From Acidisphaera sp. S103 (GTDB lineage: Bacteria > Pseudomonadota > Alphaproteobacteria > Acetobacterales > Acetobacteraceae), in the NCBI RefSeq assembly GCF_009765975.1, contig NZ_LMUJ01000048.1, positions 185,400 to 249,399 on the forward strand: a DNA stretch of 64,000 nucleotides, written 5' to 3'. Shown here piece after piece: positions 15,849-23,432 of the stretch (position 1 is its first letter; every line of letters begins with the position of its first letter). A model generated the notes under the pieces. It worked only from the letters and a program-made list of their open reading frames with translations. It was not told the origin of the DNA and did not search any database. A program made the translations under genes and the position numbers.

Positions 15849-16979
15849 ATGACCCCGAAGATCGCCCGATTCCTGACGCAGTATCAGCCGGCAACGCCGT
15901 GTCTGGTGCTGGACGTGGACCGTGTGGAAGAGAATTTCCGCACCCTTCGTGATGCCTTGCCGCTGGCGCGGATCTACTACGCCGTGAAGGCCAACCCAGC
16001 GCATCAGGTGCTGGAGCGGCTGGTCGGCTTGTCCAGCCACTTCGACGCCGCAAGCATCGAGGAAGTTGACGCCTGTCTCGACGCTGGGGCGTTGCCGGAG
16101 GCAATCAGCTTCGGCAACACGATCAAGAAGGTGTCGGCGATCCGTCGTGCCCACGACGTTGGCGTCAGCATGTTCGCCTTCGATTCGCGTGAGGAGTTGG
16201 AGAAACTCGCCCGTCATGCCCCGGGTGCTCGGGTCTACTGCCGTATCCTGGTGGAGAACGAGGGTGCCGATTGGCCGCTGTCGCGGAAATTCGGGACGAC
16301 GATCGAGAGCGCACGCGAGCTTATGCTGCAGGCCGGCGACCTGGGCCTGGACCCGTATGGCCTGTCGTTCCACGTCGGCAGCCAGCAGACGACAACCCGA
16401 GCGTACGAGATTGCGATCGGCAAGGTCGCCATGCTGTTCACCGACCTGACCGAGGCCGGGATCAATCTGCGCATGATGAATCTTGGCGGTGGTTTCCCGA
16501 CCCGGTATCGCGACGACGTGCCGGAGATCGATCAATTCGGCAATGCGATCATGACCGCGATGACAGAGCACTTCGGTAACAATCTGCCGGACATGGTGAT
16601 CGAGCCGGGCCGTTTCATCGTCGGCGATGCCGGCGTGGTGCAGGCCGAAGTCGTGCTGGCCAGCCGCCGTGACAAGAACGACCCAGTACGCTGGGTGTAT
16701 CTCGATATCGGCCGTTTTGGTGGCTTGGCCGAAACGGAGGGCGAATCGATCAAGTATCGAATCACCACGCCTCATGATGGGACGGCGATGGGTCCGGTGG
16801 CGATCGCCGGCCCGACATGCGACGGCGCGGACATCATGTACGAGAAGTCGAACTACCGGCTGCCGCTGGCCCTGACGTCGGGCGACCGGGTGGAACTGTT
16901 GTCGACCGGCGCTTACGTTTCGACGTATTGCAGCACGAAGTTCAACGGATTCGCACCGCTGGCGGAATATTATTTGTAG
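15849..16979 (+). CDS. Type III PLP-dependent decarboxylase (ornithine/lysine decarboxylase family)
   Basis: A 376-residue alanine-racemase-fold decarboxylase that should convert ornithine or lysine to putrescine or cadaverine. The PLP lysine is Lys47 in YYAVKANP. Other landmarks are SFHVGSQ (His stacking on PLP), NLGGGFPT, IEPGRFIVG (phosphate and PLP nitrogen contacts), and the partner-subunit motif GPTCDGAD with the catalytic Cys near residue 320. YCSTKFNGF closes the protein. Size and motifs fit the bacterial/eukaryotic-like ODC group of Alphaproteobacteria. The ATG at 15849 is preceded by GGGAGG; the open frame upstream is not conserved in type. Substrate choice cannot be read with certainty. 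Confidence 0.9.
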   Translation: MTPKIARFLTQYQPATPCLVLDVDRVEENFRTLRDALPLARIYYAVKANPAHQVLERLVGLSSHFDAASIEEVDACLDAGALPEAISFGNTIKKVSAIRRAHDVGVSMFAFDSREELEKLARHAPGARVYCRILVENEGADWPLSRKFGTTIESARELMLQAGDLGLDPYGLSFHVGSQQTTTRAYEIAIGKVAMLFTDLTEAGINLRMMNLGGGFPTRYRDDVPEIDQFGNAIMTAMTEHFGNNLPDMVIEPGRFIVGDAGVVQAEVVLASRRDKNDPVRWVYLDIGRFGGLAETEGESIKYRITTPHDGTAMGPVAIAGPTCDGADIMYEKSNYRLPLALTSGDRVELLSTGAYVSTYCSTKFNGFAPLAEYYL

Positions 16980-17070
16980 GCGCGAGGGCGGCCTGACCGG
17001 GCTATGGCGCCATAGGTGCCCGGACAGCGATGGCGGGGAGAAGGGTTGGGCCGGCCGGGAACACTCTCCA

Positions 17071-17101
17071 CGTCATGGCCGGGACACGCCCGGCCATGAC
17101 G
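17071..17101. repeat. Dispersed palindrome, family B, copy 1
   Basis: A perfect palindrome with 13-bp arms CGTCATGGCCGGG and CCCGGCCATGACG and a 5-base loop. A half-copy (CCCCGGCCATGAC) lies at 17152-17164. Relatives are at 31439-31526 and 61529-61578. This is the common alphaproteobacterial CGTCATGGC...GCCATGACG type. The surrounding gap 16980-17190 holds no gene. Confidence 0.8.
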
Positions 17102-17190
17102 CATACACCCCGGCAGATCGGCCAAACAGTTCTTCGACCATCGCTTGCTTGCCCCGGCCATGACATAACTGGCCGGAACGAACCAATCTG

Positions 17191-17997
17191 TTACCGAATC
17201 AATCCCGTCAACGGGCTCGACGGATCAGCACCCATCCGCCGGGGCATCCGTCCGGCTCGGTAGGCCAGTCGCCCCGCCTCGACCGCGACCTTCATCGCGC
17301 GGGCCATCAGGATCGGGTCCTTCGCATGCGCGATCGCCGAGTTCAGCAGCACCGCGTCGCACCCGAGTTCCATGGCGATCGCCGCGTCGGACGCGGTGCC
17401 CACGCCGGCATCGACCAGGAATGGCACCGTCACGTGCTCCATGATCATGGACAGCATCGCCGGATTCTGCAGTCCCAGGCCCGACCCGATCGGTGCGCCC
17501 AGCGGCATGATCGCTACGCACCCCATTTCCTGCAGCCGCTTCGCCGCGATCGGATCATCAGCGCAATAGACCATGACCTCGAAGCCGTCCTTGATCAGCG
17601 CTTCGGCCGCCTCGAACGTGCCCTGCATGTCGGGGTACAGCAGCGGCGGTGGCCCCAGGACCTCCAGCTTCACCAAATTCCAGCCACCCGCTTCCCTGGC
17701 GAGGCGCAAGGTACGAACCGCTTCCTTGGCGGTGAAGCAGCCGGCGGTGTTGGGCAGGTAGGTGTATTTCTTCGGATCGACGTAATCCTGCAGCATCGGT
17801 GCGCCCGCGTCCGACAGGTTGACCCGCCGGACCGCAACGGTGACGATCTCAGCTCCGCTGGCCTCGATCGCTCGGCCGGTTTCCTCCAGGTCCTTGTAGC
17901 GGCCGGTGCCGACGATCAGCCGAGACCGGAATGTGCGGCCCGCCACCGTCCAAGTGTCGTCGACCGCGGTGCCTTCGGGCGCGATTGATCCGTCCAT
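17191..17997 (-). CDS. thiG: Thiazole synthase ThiG
   Basis: A 268-residue TIM-barrel enzyme that condenses deoxyxylulose phosphate, dehydroglycine and ThiS-thiocarboxylate sulfur into the thiazole of thiamine. The protein shows [10 protein letters not shown] near the start, [30 protein letters not shown], the Schiff-base lysine Lys110 in [16 protein letters not shown], and [13 protein letters not shown] with [12 protein letters not shown] near the end. The ATG at 17997 was preferred to the longer frame because it lies 2 bases after the thiS stop, giving a coupled thiS-thiG operon. No thiO, thiE or thiC is adjacent. Confidence 0.95.
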   Translation of the reverse strand: MDGSIAPEGTAVDDTWTVAGRTFRSRLIVGTGRYKDLEETGRAIEASGAEIVTVAVRRVNLSDAGAPMLQDYVDPKKYTYLPNTAGCFTAKEAVRTLRLAREAGGWNLVKLEVLGPPPLLYPDMQGTFEAAEALIKDGFEVMVYCADDPIAAKRLQEMGCVAIMPLGAPIGSGLGLQNPAMLSMIMEHVTVPFLVDAGVGTASDAAIAMELGCDAVLLNSAIAHAKDPILMARAMKVAVEAGRLAYRAGRMPRRMGADPSSPLTGLIR

Positions 17998-17999
17998 GC

Positions 18000-18224
18000 T
18001 CAGCCTCCACCAATGAAATGCACGATCTCCAGCGCATCGCCGCTCGCCAGCCATGTCTCGGCGTAGCGCGATCGGGGGACGATCTCCTCGTTCCGCTCGA
18101 CCGCGACCTTCTTGGTGTCGAGGGCGAGCATGACCAGCAAGCCCGAGACGGACAGCGGGCCGCCGGCGGGGCCTTCGAAAACGCGGCTTTCACCGTTCAA
18201 GGTCAATGTCACGGAACCATTCAT
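18000..18224 (-). CDS. thiS: Sulfur carrier protein ThiS
   Basis: A 74-residue ubiquitin-fold sulfur carrier starting [12 protein letters not shown] and ending in IGGG. ThiS proteins end in Gly-Gly, which ThiF adenylates and which then carries the thiocarboxylate sulfur to ThiG; here a third glycine precedes the pair. [18 protein letters not shown] corresponds to the conserved VAVAVNGEIVPR segment. The gene was placed at the in-frame ATG 18224 by size. It is first in the operon with thiG. I looked upstream for a TPP riboswitch and did not find the conserved CUGAGA element. Confidence 0.92.
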   Translation of the reverse strand: MNGSVTLTLNGESRVFEGPAGGPLSVSGLLVMLALDTKKVAVERNEEIVPRSRYAETWLASGDALEIVHFIGGG

Positions 18225-18285
18225 GCACGTCAGTATGGTGCGCCAAAGGGTCGGCGACAACGTTCGCAGGACCGAAAGCCGACCC

Positions 18286-18361
18286 GCGCCAGGCAAAACG
18301 CGCCTGGGTGCCGGTTCCAAGGAGCGCCGTTCCTTGGTGGGGGCCGGGGCAAAGCCCCGAT
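18286..18361. repeat. Dispersed intergenic repeat, family A, copy 2
   Basis: Contains the core CCAAGGAGCGCCGTTCCTTGG followed by the palindrome GGGGCAAAGCCCC, preceded by a CCAGGC/GCCTGG hairpin. It lacks the AAAGGG-type first half of copies 1, 3 and 4. Located between the divergent thiS and accB genes. Confidence 0.75.
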
Positions 18362-18479
18362 CTTTCTCCCTCCAAAATTGGACCCGGTGCGTCGCGTATG
18401 CTACGCGCGCTGGCAATGCATCATTCCGGCGCGATTCCCTCACCTTGCCGGCGATGGCCGATATTCTGGAGGAAAGCCG

Positions 18480-18926
18480 TTGACTCGTATCCCCATCGAT
18501 CCCGACACCATCCGCGCGCTGGCGGCGGTGCTGGTTGAAACCGGCCTGACCGAAATCGAGATCGCCGACAAGGACTCCCGCATCCGTGTCGTCCGCGGCG
18601 TCGTGGCGACGACGGTCGTCCCGGTGGCGGCCGCGGCACCGGCGCCGGCGGCACCGCTCGTGGCGGCTGTCGCCCAGGATGCGGCTGCCCATCCCGGGGC
18701 GGTCGTCAGTCCGATGGTTGGTGTGGCGTACCTGGCACCGGAACCCGGCGCACCGGCGTTCGTCACCGTAGGGCAGCAGGTTACGGCGGGCCAGACCCTG
18801 CTGCTGATCGAGGCGATGAAGACGTTCAACCAGATCAAGGCGCCGAAGGCGGGCACCGTCGCGGCCATCCTGGTGCAGAGTGGTGCGCCGGTGGAATACG
18901 GCGAAGTGTTGATCATCCTGGAATAG
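18480..18926 (+). CDS. accB: Acetyl-CoA carboxylase biotin carboxyl carrier protein
   Basis: A 148-residue BCCP that carries carboxybiotin from AccC to the carboxyltransferase in the first step of fatty-acid synthesis. The N-terminus ([20 protein letters not shown]) is the AccB assembly helix, an Ala/Pro-rich linker follows, and the biotinyl domain (about 75-148) has EAMKTFNQI, with biotin on Lys114. The start is a TTG at 18480 with GGAGG about 8 bases upstream; no ATG in this frame gives a sensible length. It forms an operon with accC, 4 bases downstream. Confidence 0.93.
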   Translation: MTRIPIDPDTIRALAAVLVETGLTEIEIADKDSRIRVVRGVVATTVVPVAAAAPAPAAPLVAAVAQDAAAHPGAVVSPMVGVAYLAPEPGAPAFVTVGQQVTAGQTLLLIEAMKTFNQIKAPKAGTVAAILVQSGAPVEYGEVLIILE

Positions 18927-18930
18927 GCAT

Positions 18931-20271
18931 TTGTTTCAAAAGATCCTGATCGCCAATCGCGGCGAGATCGCCCTTCGCATCCAGCGCGCCTGCCGGGAAC
19001 TGGGGATTGCGACGGTGGCGGTACACTCCACCGCCGATGCCGAGGCAATGCATGTCCGTCTGGCGGACGAAAGCGTGTGTATCGGCCCGCCACCGGCCAA
19101 GGACAGCTATCTGAACATCCCATCGATCCTGTCGGCCGCGGCGATCACCGGCGCCGATGCAATCCATCCCGGCTACGGCTTCCTGTCGGAAAATGCCGCC
19201 TTCGCGGAAATGGTGGACGCGCATGGGCTGACGTTCATCGGCCCGTCCGCTGACCACATCAGCATGATGGGCGACAAGATCGCGGCGAAGACGGCGGTGG
19301 CCGCCGTGGGCATCCCTCTGGTCCCCGGATCTGATGGCGAACTGCCTGACTTGGAAACCGCCAGGGCGGTTGCTGGACGCATCGGCTATCCGGTGCTGAT
19401 CAAGGCCGCGGCTGGCGGTGGCGGGCGCGGCATGAAGGTGGCGCGCGACCCGTCCGAACTGGAAGACGCTTTCCGTCTGGCGCGCACCGAATCCCGGGCG
19501 GCGTTCGGCAACGATGCCGTCTACATGGAGAAATATCTCGATCGGCCGCGGCATATCGAGCTGCAGATCATGGCCGATAACCATGGCAACGTGGTGCATT
19601 TCGGCGAGCGCGATTGTAGCCTGCAACGGCGGCATCAGAAGCTGCTGGAAGAGGCTGGCTCGCCGGCTATCAGCCCCGCGCAGCGACAGGCGCTGGGCGA
19701 AACGGCGACCACGGCGCTGCGGAAACTGGGATATCGCAACGCCGGGACGTTGGAATTCCTGTATCAGGACGGGCAGTTCTCGTTCATCGAGATGAATACG
19801 CGGTTGCAGGTGGAGCATCCGGTGACCGAGATGCTGTGCGATGTCGATCTGGTGCGGGAACAGATCCGCGTCGCCGCGGGTGCGCCCCTCGGCTATGAGC
19901 AGCGCGACGTCACGTTCAGCGGTCATGCCATCGAATGCCGGATCACCGCCGAGGACCCGGTTACCTTCATCCCGACACCGGGTCGGGTGACGGCGTTCCA
20001 TGCGCCGGGCGGGTTAGGCGTGCGGGTCGACTCAGCGCTGTATGCCGGGTATTTCGTGCCGCCATATTACGATAGTCTGGTGGCGAAGCTGATCGTGCAT
20101 GCACCAACCCGGGCTCGGGCGATCGACCGGATGCGGCGGGCACTGGACGAATTCGCGGTGGTGGGGATCAAGACCACCATCCCGCTGCATCAGCGGATCG
20201 TCGACGACCCGCAATTCCAAGCAGGTGACTACACGATCCACTGGCTGGAAAAGTTTGTCGCGGGCGGCTGA
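18931..20271 (+). CDS. accC: Acetyl-CoA carboxylase biotin carboxylase subunit
   Basis: A 446-residue ATP-grasp enzyme that carboxylates biotin on AccB. It begins [20 protein letters not shown], the standard AccC start. [11 protein letters not shown], the glycine-rich loop [11 protein letters not shown] (ATP binding), [12 protein letters not shown] and [16 protein letters not shown] (metal and biotin/bicarbonate site) are all intact. The start codon is a TTG at 18931, 4 bases after accB. Length equals typical AccC. A palindrome of family C follows the stop and may end the transcript. Confidence 0.97.
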   Translation: MFQKILIANRGEIALRIQRACRELGIATVAVHSTADAEAMHVRLADESVCIGPPPAKDSYLNIPSILSAAAITGADAIHPGYGFLSENAAFAEMVDAHGLTFIGPSADHISMMGDKIAAKTAVAAVGIPLVPGSDGELPDLETARAVAGRIGYPVLIKAAAGGGGRGMKVARDPSELEDAFRLARTESRAAFGNDAVYMEKYLDRPRHIELQIMADNHGNVVHFGERDCSLQRRHQKLLEEAGSPAISPAQRQALGETATTALRKLGYRNAGTLEFLYQDGQFSFIEMNTRLQVEHPVTEMLCDVDLVREQIRVAAGAPLGYEQRDVTFSGHAIECRITAEDPVTFIPTPGRVTAFHAPGGLGVRVDSALYAGYFVPPYYDSLVAKLIVHAPTRARAIDRMRRALDEFAVVGIKTTIPLHQRIVDDPQFQAGDYTIHWLEKFVAGG

Positions 20272-20284
20272 CCCGCGAGGTTTG

Positions 20285-20320
20285 TTTGATCGCGTGATTG
20301 GCACCTCCGGCGATCACGCT
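20285..20320. repeat. Dispersed palindrome, family C, copy 1
   Basis: TTTGATCGCGTGATT, 11 bases, then CGATCACGCT; GCGTGAT pairs with ATCACGC. The same two arms are found at 33692-33742 with a longer loop. Here it separates accC from the cupin gene and may end accBC transcripts. Confidence 0.6.
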
Positions 20321-20337
20321 TTGAGCGGAGATACACA

Positions 20338-20826
20338 ATGACCCACGATCACGACCATCACCACGAACCAGTGGACTGGAAGCTGAACGGTGTACGGGTA
20401 ATCAAGGGCGATCAGCTCGACACCAACACGGCGCAGACCCCCGGCATGAACCGTGCGGCGGCGATCAATCTCGCCAGGGTCGGGGCGCAGAAGATCTGGG
20501 CCGGCACGGTCAACATCCACGCCAATGCCAAGACCGGCGCGCACCACCATGGCGCGCTGGAAAGCGTGATCTACGTCGTCCGTGGGAAGGCCCGCATGCG
20601 TTGGGGTGAGAAACTGGAATATGTCGCCGAAGCCGAGGCAGGGGATTTCATCTTCGTCCCGCCCTATGTGCCGCATCAGGAGATTAACGCCTCGACTGAC
20701 GAGACGCTGGAATGTGTGCTGGTGCGCAGCGACAACGAGGCGGTGGTAGTGAACCTGGATATCGAGCCGGTGGAGAAGCCGGAGGCGGTCTACTGGGTCG
20801 ATCCGATCCACAAGCATCCCGCTTAG
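20338..20826 (+). CDS. Cupin-domain protein
   Basis: A 162-residue single-domain cupin. A His/Asp-rich N-terminus (MTHDHDHHHEPVDW) precedes the domain. Cupin motif 1 is IHANAKTGAHHHGALESVIYVVRGKA (shown here as its His-His-His and Glu ligands) and motif 2 is GDFIFVPPYVPHQEIN, giving a metal site of three His and one Glu. Such proteins range from isomerases and dioxygenases to binding proteins; none can be assigned here. The ATG has GGAG about 8 bases upstream. It lies after accC but a palindrome separates them, so operon membership is uncertain. Confidence 0.82.
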   Translation: MTHDHDHHHEPVDWKLNGVRVIKGDQLDTNTAQTPGMNRAAAINLARVGAQKIWAGTVNIHANAKTGAHHHGALESVIYVVRGKARMRWGEKLEYVAEAEAGDFIFVPPYVPHQEINASTDETLECVLVRSDNEAVVVNLDIEPVEKPEAVYWVDPIHKHPA

Positions 20827-20885
20827 GCCGCAATCCCGCTGTCGCCATGGCTGAATTTCACGGGCCATGACGACAACCGAAGACC

Positions 20886-21374
20886 CTACGGCGCCGCCTT
20901 CAGCGCCGCGACGATCAGTCCGATCCCCTGGGCGTGCCACCGCTGAATCGCCTTGTGGTCCGCGCCAAGCGCCTTGCCGAGGCGGCGCCAGGGAAACAGA
21001 TGCCGGTCGGTGATCGGATGCACCAGGCTGCGCGCGCCCACCACGCGACGCAGCACATAGCGATCCAGCGGAATTAGCGGGATCCAGCCCATGGCCTCGT
21101 CCATCCGGCTGATCTTGTCTGCCGCCGGGACCGAAGGGCGAATCCGAGCCTCGGTCCAGCCGTAGGCCTCGAGCGCGGTGCGGACGATTTCCAGCGAGGA
21201 GGAGCGCAGTCGAGTTGAATACCCGGTGCCGGGCAGGGCGAGCAGGGTCGCACCGGCTTCCTCCAGCCGATAGATGACGTAGTCGGCGTCGATCTCATAG
21301 CCGTTGGTCATCAGCGGACGGACGACCGGATTCGGGACGGCAGTAGCTGGATTGGTGGCGCGAGGCGTCTTCAT
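20886..21374 (-). CDS. DUF6362-type protein (phage-associated)
   Basis: A 162-residue protein that I match to the DUF6362 group seen in alphaproteobacterial prophages. Visible features are DADYVIYRLEEAGATLLALP near residue 30, a WIPLIPLDRYVLRRVVGARS segment, and the C-terminal HTH-like LGADHKAIQRWHAQGIGLIVAAL. The last part suggests DNA binding. It is second in a two-gene unit read from the promoter at 21743-21771, after another small HTH protein, and divergent from an XRE repressor. The family name is from memory and should be checked. Confidence 0.6.
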   Translation of the reverse strand: MKTPRATNPATAVPNPVVRPLMTNGYEIDADYVIYRLEEAGATLLALPGTGYSTRLRSSSLEIVRTALEAYGWTEARIRPSVPAADKISRMDEAMGWIPLIPLDRYVLRRVVGARSLVHPITDRHLFPWRRLGKALGADHKAIQRWHAQGIGLIVAALKAAP

Positions 21375-21414
21375 GTTCGGGTCCTTCCGGCGTTTTGGGT
21401 GTGTCCGGCCGCGC

Positions 21415-21705
21415 TCAGCGGATCATGCCGGGCGTCTGGAAGGGCACGTCCTCCAAGCCGGTGCCGCGGTTGATCGCGCCCCAGGTATCGGCGTGGCCGG
21501 CGGGAAGCGGTTCGCGGTCGGCTTCGTCCAGGACCTCGGCGGCATTGGGCGGCAGCCGTTCGGCCCCGATCGCTCGGGCACGTTCGATGACCGTCCAGCG
21601 GGCGAGGCTGAGCGCGAGAGCGATGACGTCCCAGCTAGCGCCCTCGGTGCGGAGGCGGCGGATCTGGGTATCCTGTCCTTCAGTCCAGACTGTCTTCCTA
21701 GGCAT
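21415..21705 (-). CDS. Small HTH protein (phage-type regulator)
   Basis: A 96-residue protein starting MPRKTVWTEGQDTQIRRLRT. The first 55 residues form a helix-turn-helix of the Myb/AsnC-like kind (EGASWDVIALALSLARWTVIERARAIG), where the ASWDVIALAL helix and SRWTV-like turn are typical. The C-terminal part is Pro/Glu-rich and unassigned. The ATG at 21705 fits a start about 30 bases after the predicted transcription start; a longer frame would leave almost no leader. It probably binds DNA together with the neighbouring control genes. No phage structural or integrase genes are near. Confidence 0.65.
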   Translation of the reverse strand: MPRKTVWTEGQDTQIRRLRTEGASWDVIALALSLARWTVIERARAIGAERLPPNAAEVLDEADREPLPAGHADTWGAINRGTGLEDVPFQTPGMIR

Positions 21706-21742
21706 TGGCGACCCCACTGCGAACATTAAGAGAACATGACGT

Positions 21743-21771
21743 TAGTTAGATAATATGACGGATAGTGTCAA
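21743..21771 (-). promoter_or_regulatory. Sigma-70 promoter of the two phage-like genes, with operator half-sites
   Basis: On the minus strand TTGACA (21766-21771) and TAACTA (21743-21748) are 17 bases apart, a near-consensus promoter. Half-sites TTAGATA (21746-21752) and TATCTAA (21783-21789) form an inverted pair flanking the -35, and CGTTAG (21740-21745) overlaps the -10. The layout suits repression by the divergent XRE protein. Confidence 0.65.
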
Positions 21772-21943
21772 TTAAAATAACGTATCTAATCAGGAAAATT
21801 TGCCTTGGGATCGAAGCTCCGGACAACCGAGAGAGACAACGATTAAGGATCCATGGCGAAAGAGCCGTGGACCCGCAGGTAGCCGAACGATAGCGAGAGA
21901 CCACGCACGCCACCCTGTCCGAGCCCTCGATTTCGCTGGACCT

Positions 21944-21970
21944 CGTTAGATGGAGTGAATTATACTAACG
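21944..21970 (+). promoter_or_regulatory. Putative operator at the XRE repressor start
   Basis: Inverted repeat CGTTAG, 15 bases, CTAACG, ending 3 bases before the XRE start codon. The hexamer also occurs at 21740-21745 over the divergent promoter. This suggests autoregulation by binding in the leader. Confidence 0.5.
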
Positions 21971-21973
21971 GAT

Positions 21974-22327
21974 ATGAGCACACCCCAAGACATCGGCACA
22001 CGTATCCGCGCCGCTCGGCGAGATCGGGGCCTAACCCAGGACGAACTGGCTGACCGGGTCGGAGTCTCTCGCAGCGCGGTCGCGCAGTGGGAGACCGGAC
22101 GCGCCGGCCAGGTCACCGGAAATCTGTCCCGCATCGCCGGTGTGCTGGAAGTGAACGTCGAGTATTTGATGTATGGCGACGACAAGCGCGCAGTGGGGGA
22201 CGTACGGCAGGGCGACGAACTCGCACTGCTGCGGCTGTATCGCGAATGCGACCCCGAGGATCGTCAAATGCTGCTGCGCACCGCCCGTCGTTTGGCTCGG
22301 TCACCGGCGGTGCGGACGGACCCCTGA
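21974..22327 (+). CDS. XRE-family helix-turn-helix repressor
   Basis: A 117-residue Cro/CI-type regulator. The HTH_3 domain spans about residues 6-60: IGTRIRAARRDRGLTQDELA, then VGVSRSAVAQWETG, and LSRIAGVLEVNVEYLMYGD, all family hallmarks. The C-terminal 45 residues (LALLRLYRECDPEDRQMLLRTAR) form helices likely used for dimerisation. It lacks a LexA-like peptidase domain, so it is not SOS-cleavable by that route. It is divergent from two small phage-like genes and should regulate them and itself through the CGTTAG/TTAGATA sites between. Confidence 0.88.
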   Translation: MSTPQDIGTRIRAARRDRGLTQDELADRVGVSRSAVAQWETGRAGQVTGNLSRIAGVLEVNVEYLMYGDDKRAVGDVRQGDELALLRLYRECDPEDRQMLLRTARRLARSPAVRTDP

Positions 22328-22378
22328 CCAAGACGGCAGAGCCCGCCCAGATCATTGGTGAAGCGGATGGAACGAGCG

Positions 22379-23119
22379 ATGGCGCAAAATATTTACGACA
22401 ATGACACGTTCTTCGAAGGCTACAGCCGGCTGCCGCGATCGGTCGAAGGTCTCGACGGCGCGCCAGAGTGGCCCACATTGCGCGCCATGCTTCCGGCACT
22501 CGATGGCCGGCGTGTGCTGGACCTGGGCTGCGGCTTCGGCTGGTTCTGCCGGTGGGCGCGGCAAAACGGCGCGGCGAGCGTCCTGGGCGTGGACGTATCC
22601 GAACGGATGCTGGCACGGGCGAAAGCAGAGTCCGATGACGTCGCGATTACCTATGCCAGGGCCGATCTGGAGGATTTCCAAGCCGGTTCGGCGGCGTTCG
22701 ATCTGGCTTATAGCTCTCTGGCTTTGCACTACATTGCAAACCTCGAACGGCTTATCGCCAGGGTGCATGCGGCGCTCGTGCCGGGCGGCAGCCTGATTTT
22801 CTCAGTTGAGCACCCGCTATTTACCGCACCGAATCATCCCGGTTGGTCGATCGATGCGGCAGGACATGCGACATGGCCGGTGGATAGTTATCTCGATGAG
22901 GGCCCGCGGTCGACAGACTGGCTCGCGAAGGGCGTGATCAAGCAACATCGAACGATAGCGACTTACGTAAACCTATTGCGGCGCTCAGGGTTTACCCTGT
23001 CGCATATCGAGGAGTGGGGACCGACCGCGGAGCAACTCACGTTGCACCCCGAGTGGGCGAATGAACGCGAACGCCCGTCGTTTCTGCTTGTAGCGTGCAG
23101 CCGCGCGGCGCAGAGGTGA
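22379..23119 (+). CDS. Class I SAM-dependent methyltransferase
   Basis: A 246-residue Rossmann-fold methyltransferase. Motif I is VLDLGCGFGWFCRWARQNGA at about 46, motif II the acidic GVDVSERML, then YARADLEDF and the motif IV region FDLAYSSLALHYIANL, followed by LVPGGSLIFSVEHP. The acceptor is unknown; relatives of this group are mostly uncharacterised. The ATG at 22379 (MAQNIYDNDTFFEGY) was chosen over one 12 bases upstream because the FFEGYSRLPRSVEGLDGAPEW block normally sits near the N-terminus. Its 3' end abuts, and seems to have replaced, the antitoxin partner of a broken higB. Confidence 0.87.
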   Translation: MAQNIYDNDTFFEGYSRLPRSVEGLDGAPEWPTLRAMLPALDGRRVLDLGCGFGWFCRWARQNGAASVLGVDVSERMLARAKAESDDVAITYARADLEDFQAGSAAFDLAYSSLALHYIANLERLIARVHAALVPGGSLIFSVEHPLFTAPNHPGWSIDAAGHATWPVDSYLDEGPRSTDWLAKGVIKQHRTIATYVNLLRRSGFTLSHIEEWGPTAEQLTLHPEWANERERPSFLLVACSRAAQR

Positions 23120-23145
23120 CACACGCGGCATGTCCGTCGCGACAC

Positions 23146-23393
23146 TCAACGATATTGCTCAAGATCGACCCGGACAGCGTCTTCCCCGTCCCATTCAAAG
23201 GTCAGGCGCCATGGGCCGTTGATGTGAATCGTGTAGCGGACGGGTTTGCCCTGCAGCGGTGAAAGTTGAAACCGGCAGCATCCATTTCGTCAGGTTGCGT
23301 GGCGGCGTCCAGGCGTGACAGTCTTATCTTCAGGCGCTTGACCAGATCCGGCGGGACGCTGTCAAACTGGACTTCAAGCCATCGGAAGCAGGG
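23146..23393 (-). pseudogene. Frameshifted HigB/RelE-type toxin gene
   Basis: On the minus strand three frames give consecutive pieces of one toxin: DGLKSSLTA, then SVPPDLVKRLKIRLSRLDAA with QPDEMDAAGFNFH, then PLQGKPVRYTIHINGPWRLT and FEWDGEDAVRVDLEQYR with a stop. Joined, they match the HigB fold end to end. The second break is explained by one missing C in CACCGCTG (expected CACCCGCTG). The following higA is not there: after a GTG-started MSRRTC the sequence runs into the methyltransferase gene. The toxin is dead unless the breaks are sequencing errors. Confidence 0.7.
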
Positions 23394-23432
23394 AGGCGGC
23401 GCCACACCGCCCCCCGTCCCACCGTCCCACCG

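Noticed and set aside
18225-18420. A TPP riboswitch before thiS
   Set aside because: The conserved CUGAGA and the GGxxxAU-type elements are not found; the stretch is filled by repeat family A.
20886-22327. An intact prophage
   Set aside because: Only three small regulatory-type genes are present. No integrase, terminase, capsid or attachment-site repeats were seen; flanks are accC/cupin and clpB.
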